DNA of 64,000 nucleotides from Rapidithrix thailandica (lineage in GTDB: Bacteria > Bacteroidota > Bacteroidia > Cytophagales > Flammeovirgaceae). The position numbers and the translations under genes were made by a program. A model generated the notes under the pieces. That model was not told where the DNA came from. It saw only the letters and a program-made list of their open reading frames with translations, and ran no database searches. This document shows positions 63,220 through 64,000 of the stretch, one piece after another (position 1 is the stretch's first letter; every line of letters starts with the position of its first letter). The DNA lies in assembly GCF_039710355.1 (NCBI RefSeq), contig NZ_JBDKWZ010000007.1, positions 347,479 to 411,478 of the forward strand, given 5' to 3'.

Positions 63220-63777
63220 AGGCGAAGCAAACGATAGACACCTTGACATTACAAAATCCAAAAACTTGAACCGCCACAAGCTATTACTCACCTTTTTTAA
63301 TAAAAAGCATTTCAGCAATCTTCTCACCATTTCACTCCATCACCCATTCTCCAATTCCAAAGCAGTACGAAAAACCGCAGTTGCCTAAATCATTCAATGA
63401 ACAGAGTCAACTAATAGAAGGGAAATAGTGAAGGGGTGAAATGGTGAATGAAGGCGAAGCAACCAAAGCAAACGATAGGCACCTTGATGTTTCAAAATCT
63501 AAAAACTTGAACCGCCACAAGCTATTACTCACCTTTTTAATAAAAAGCATTTCAGCAATCTTCTCACCATTTCACTCCATCACCCATTCTCCAATTCCAA
63601 AGCAGTACGAAAAACCGCAGTTGCCTAAATCATTCAATGAACAGAGTCAACTAATAGAAGGGAAATAGTGAAGGGGTGAAATGGTGAATGAAGGCGAAGC
63701 AAACGATAGACACCTTGACATTTCAAAATCTAAAAATTTGAACCGCCACAAGCTATTACTCACCTTTTTTAATAAAA
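63190..63777. repeat. Tandem array of a ~240-bp unit, about 2.5 copies
   Basis: Copies begin near 63196, 63428 and 63668, at spacings of 232 and 240 bases; the third stops near 63777 where the sequence changes. Copy 2 carries a 9-base insertion and a 1-base deletion in a T run relative to copy 1. Each full unit includes TCACCATTTCAC, which is the reverse complement of GTGAAATGGTGA near the next unit start. The array contains short reading frames of 59 and 75 codons, but the 1-base change shifts the frame, so they are probably not genes. Confidence 0.9.
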
Positions 63778-63834
63778 TGACAATCCGTATTCTTGCCAGT
63801 ATCTCAGGTAAGCGTGCAAGCGACTAGTGTTATG

Positions 63835-64000
63835 TTAATCATTAAATGACGGGTAAAGTCTTTTTAGTTTCACTCTTGATTCCTTGGTGGTAAACTGCCA
63901 GTTTATCCGACTTTCTTTGTTGTTGCGGTCATTTTGCCAAGCATTCACCTCTCTGGCGACAGTCTCTTGGTCTCCCATATGCCGGTTCAGGCATTGGCTG
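63835..64000 (-). CDS. IS630-family transposase, C-terminal end (cut by window)
   Basis: The minus-strand frame running off the window ends at 63835. It contains SQCLNRHMGDQETVARE, VNAWQNDRN and INWQFTTKESRVKLKRLYPSF, which fits the C-terminal end of IS630-family DDE transposases (pattern LNRR...EV.AWQ..RN......NW.FTT..AR.KLKRLYP). Only about 54 residues are visible. The element end and its TA target duplication should lie within the ~60 bases between the array and the stop codon. The rest lies outside the window. Confidence 0.8.
   Translation of the reverse strand, partial: SQCLNRHMGDQETVAREVNAWQNDRNNKESRINWQFTTKESRVKLKRLYPSFND

Noticed and set aside
63209..63668. Short plus-strand frames of 59 and 75 codons starting MVNEGEA in the repeat units
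   Set aside because: A single-base deletion between the copies changes the frame after the first ~33 codons, so the protein is not conserved; better treated as repeat DNA.
63190..63777. CRISPR array
   Set aside because: Units are ~240 bp and repeated as a whole, without short repeats and variable spacers; no cas gene is nearby.

Overview
The window looks like chromosomal DNA of a Bacteroidota bacterium, most likely order Cytophagales. The support is the set of gene families: a TlpA-type thioredoxin lipoprotein, an HU/SPOR protein beside ExbB-ExbD-TonB, a FecI/FecR sigma/anti-sigma pair with a TonB receptor, a Tricorn-like S41 peptidase, a eukaryote-like IleS, WbqC and DUF2652. Several intergenic regions also carry the Bacteroidota -7 promoter motif TAnnTTTG. 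The species cannot be named from the sequence alone. No rRNA, tRNA or CRISPR array was seen.

Positions 1-13,950 hold a LuxE-like acyltransferase cut by the window edge, a 41-residue lipoprotein, a TlpA-like lipoprotein, a TPR protein, accA, groES-groEL, a rhomboid protease, clpC, a WbqC protein, trmB and a second, divergent GroES-like protein. Positions 13,950-29,000 hold a lipoprotein, an RluE-like pseudouridine synthase, folC and a long minus-strand series running TPR protein, outer-membrane barrel, HU/SPOR protein, exbB, exbD, tonB. An aminotransferase and a sodium:alanine symporter follow. Positions 29,000-48,900 are ordinary metabolism and envelope genes: methylmalonyl-CoA epimerase, a MazG-like hydrolase, an SDR, TPR and SPOR proteins, thiolase, an HlyD-type adaptor, ileS, a Nudix hydrolase, a TM2/DUF4178 protein, a DivIVA-like protein and a DUF2652 protein. 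Convergent gene ends are usually separated by clear hairpin terminators.

Positions 48,986-64,000 are the most irregular part. After a Tricorn-like protease comes a FecI-type sigma factor whose FecR partner and TonB-dependent siderophore receptor lie 6 kb downstream. Between them sit a 1276-residue TPR protein and an oppositely oriented secreted protein. Directly after the receptor there is an 8/16-bp tandem repeat, the first ~25 codons of what looks like a PepSY-type membrane protein, a ~240-bp tandem array (2.5 copies), and the C-terminal end of an IS630-family transposase that runs off the window. The iron-uptake locus therefore looks rearranged at both ends.

The main non-genic observations are: two short MITE-like elements with matching ends and TAA target duplications; an inverted repeat TGACAGA-N11-TCTGTCA upstream of groES; 8-bp-period repeats at three intergenic sites; and an SDR gene with no ordinary start codon whose 5' end overlaps a terminator hairpin. 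Most gene functions here are conventional. No clearly new biochemical system is visible.
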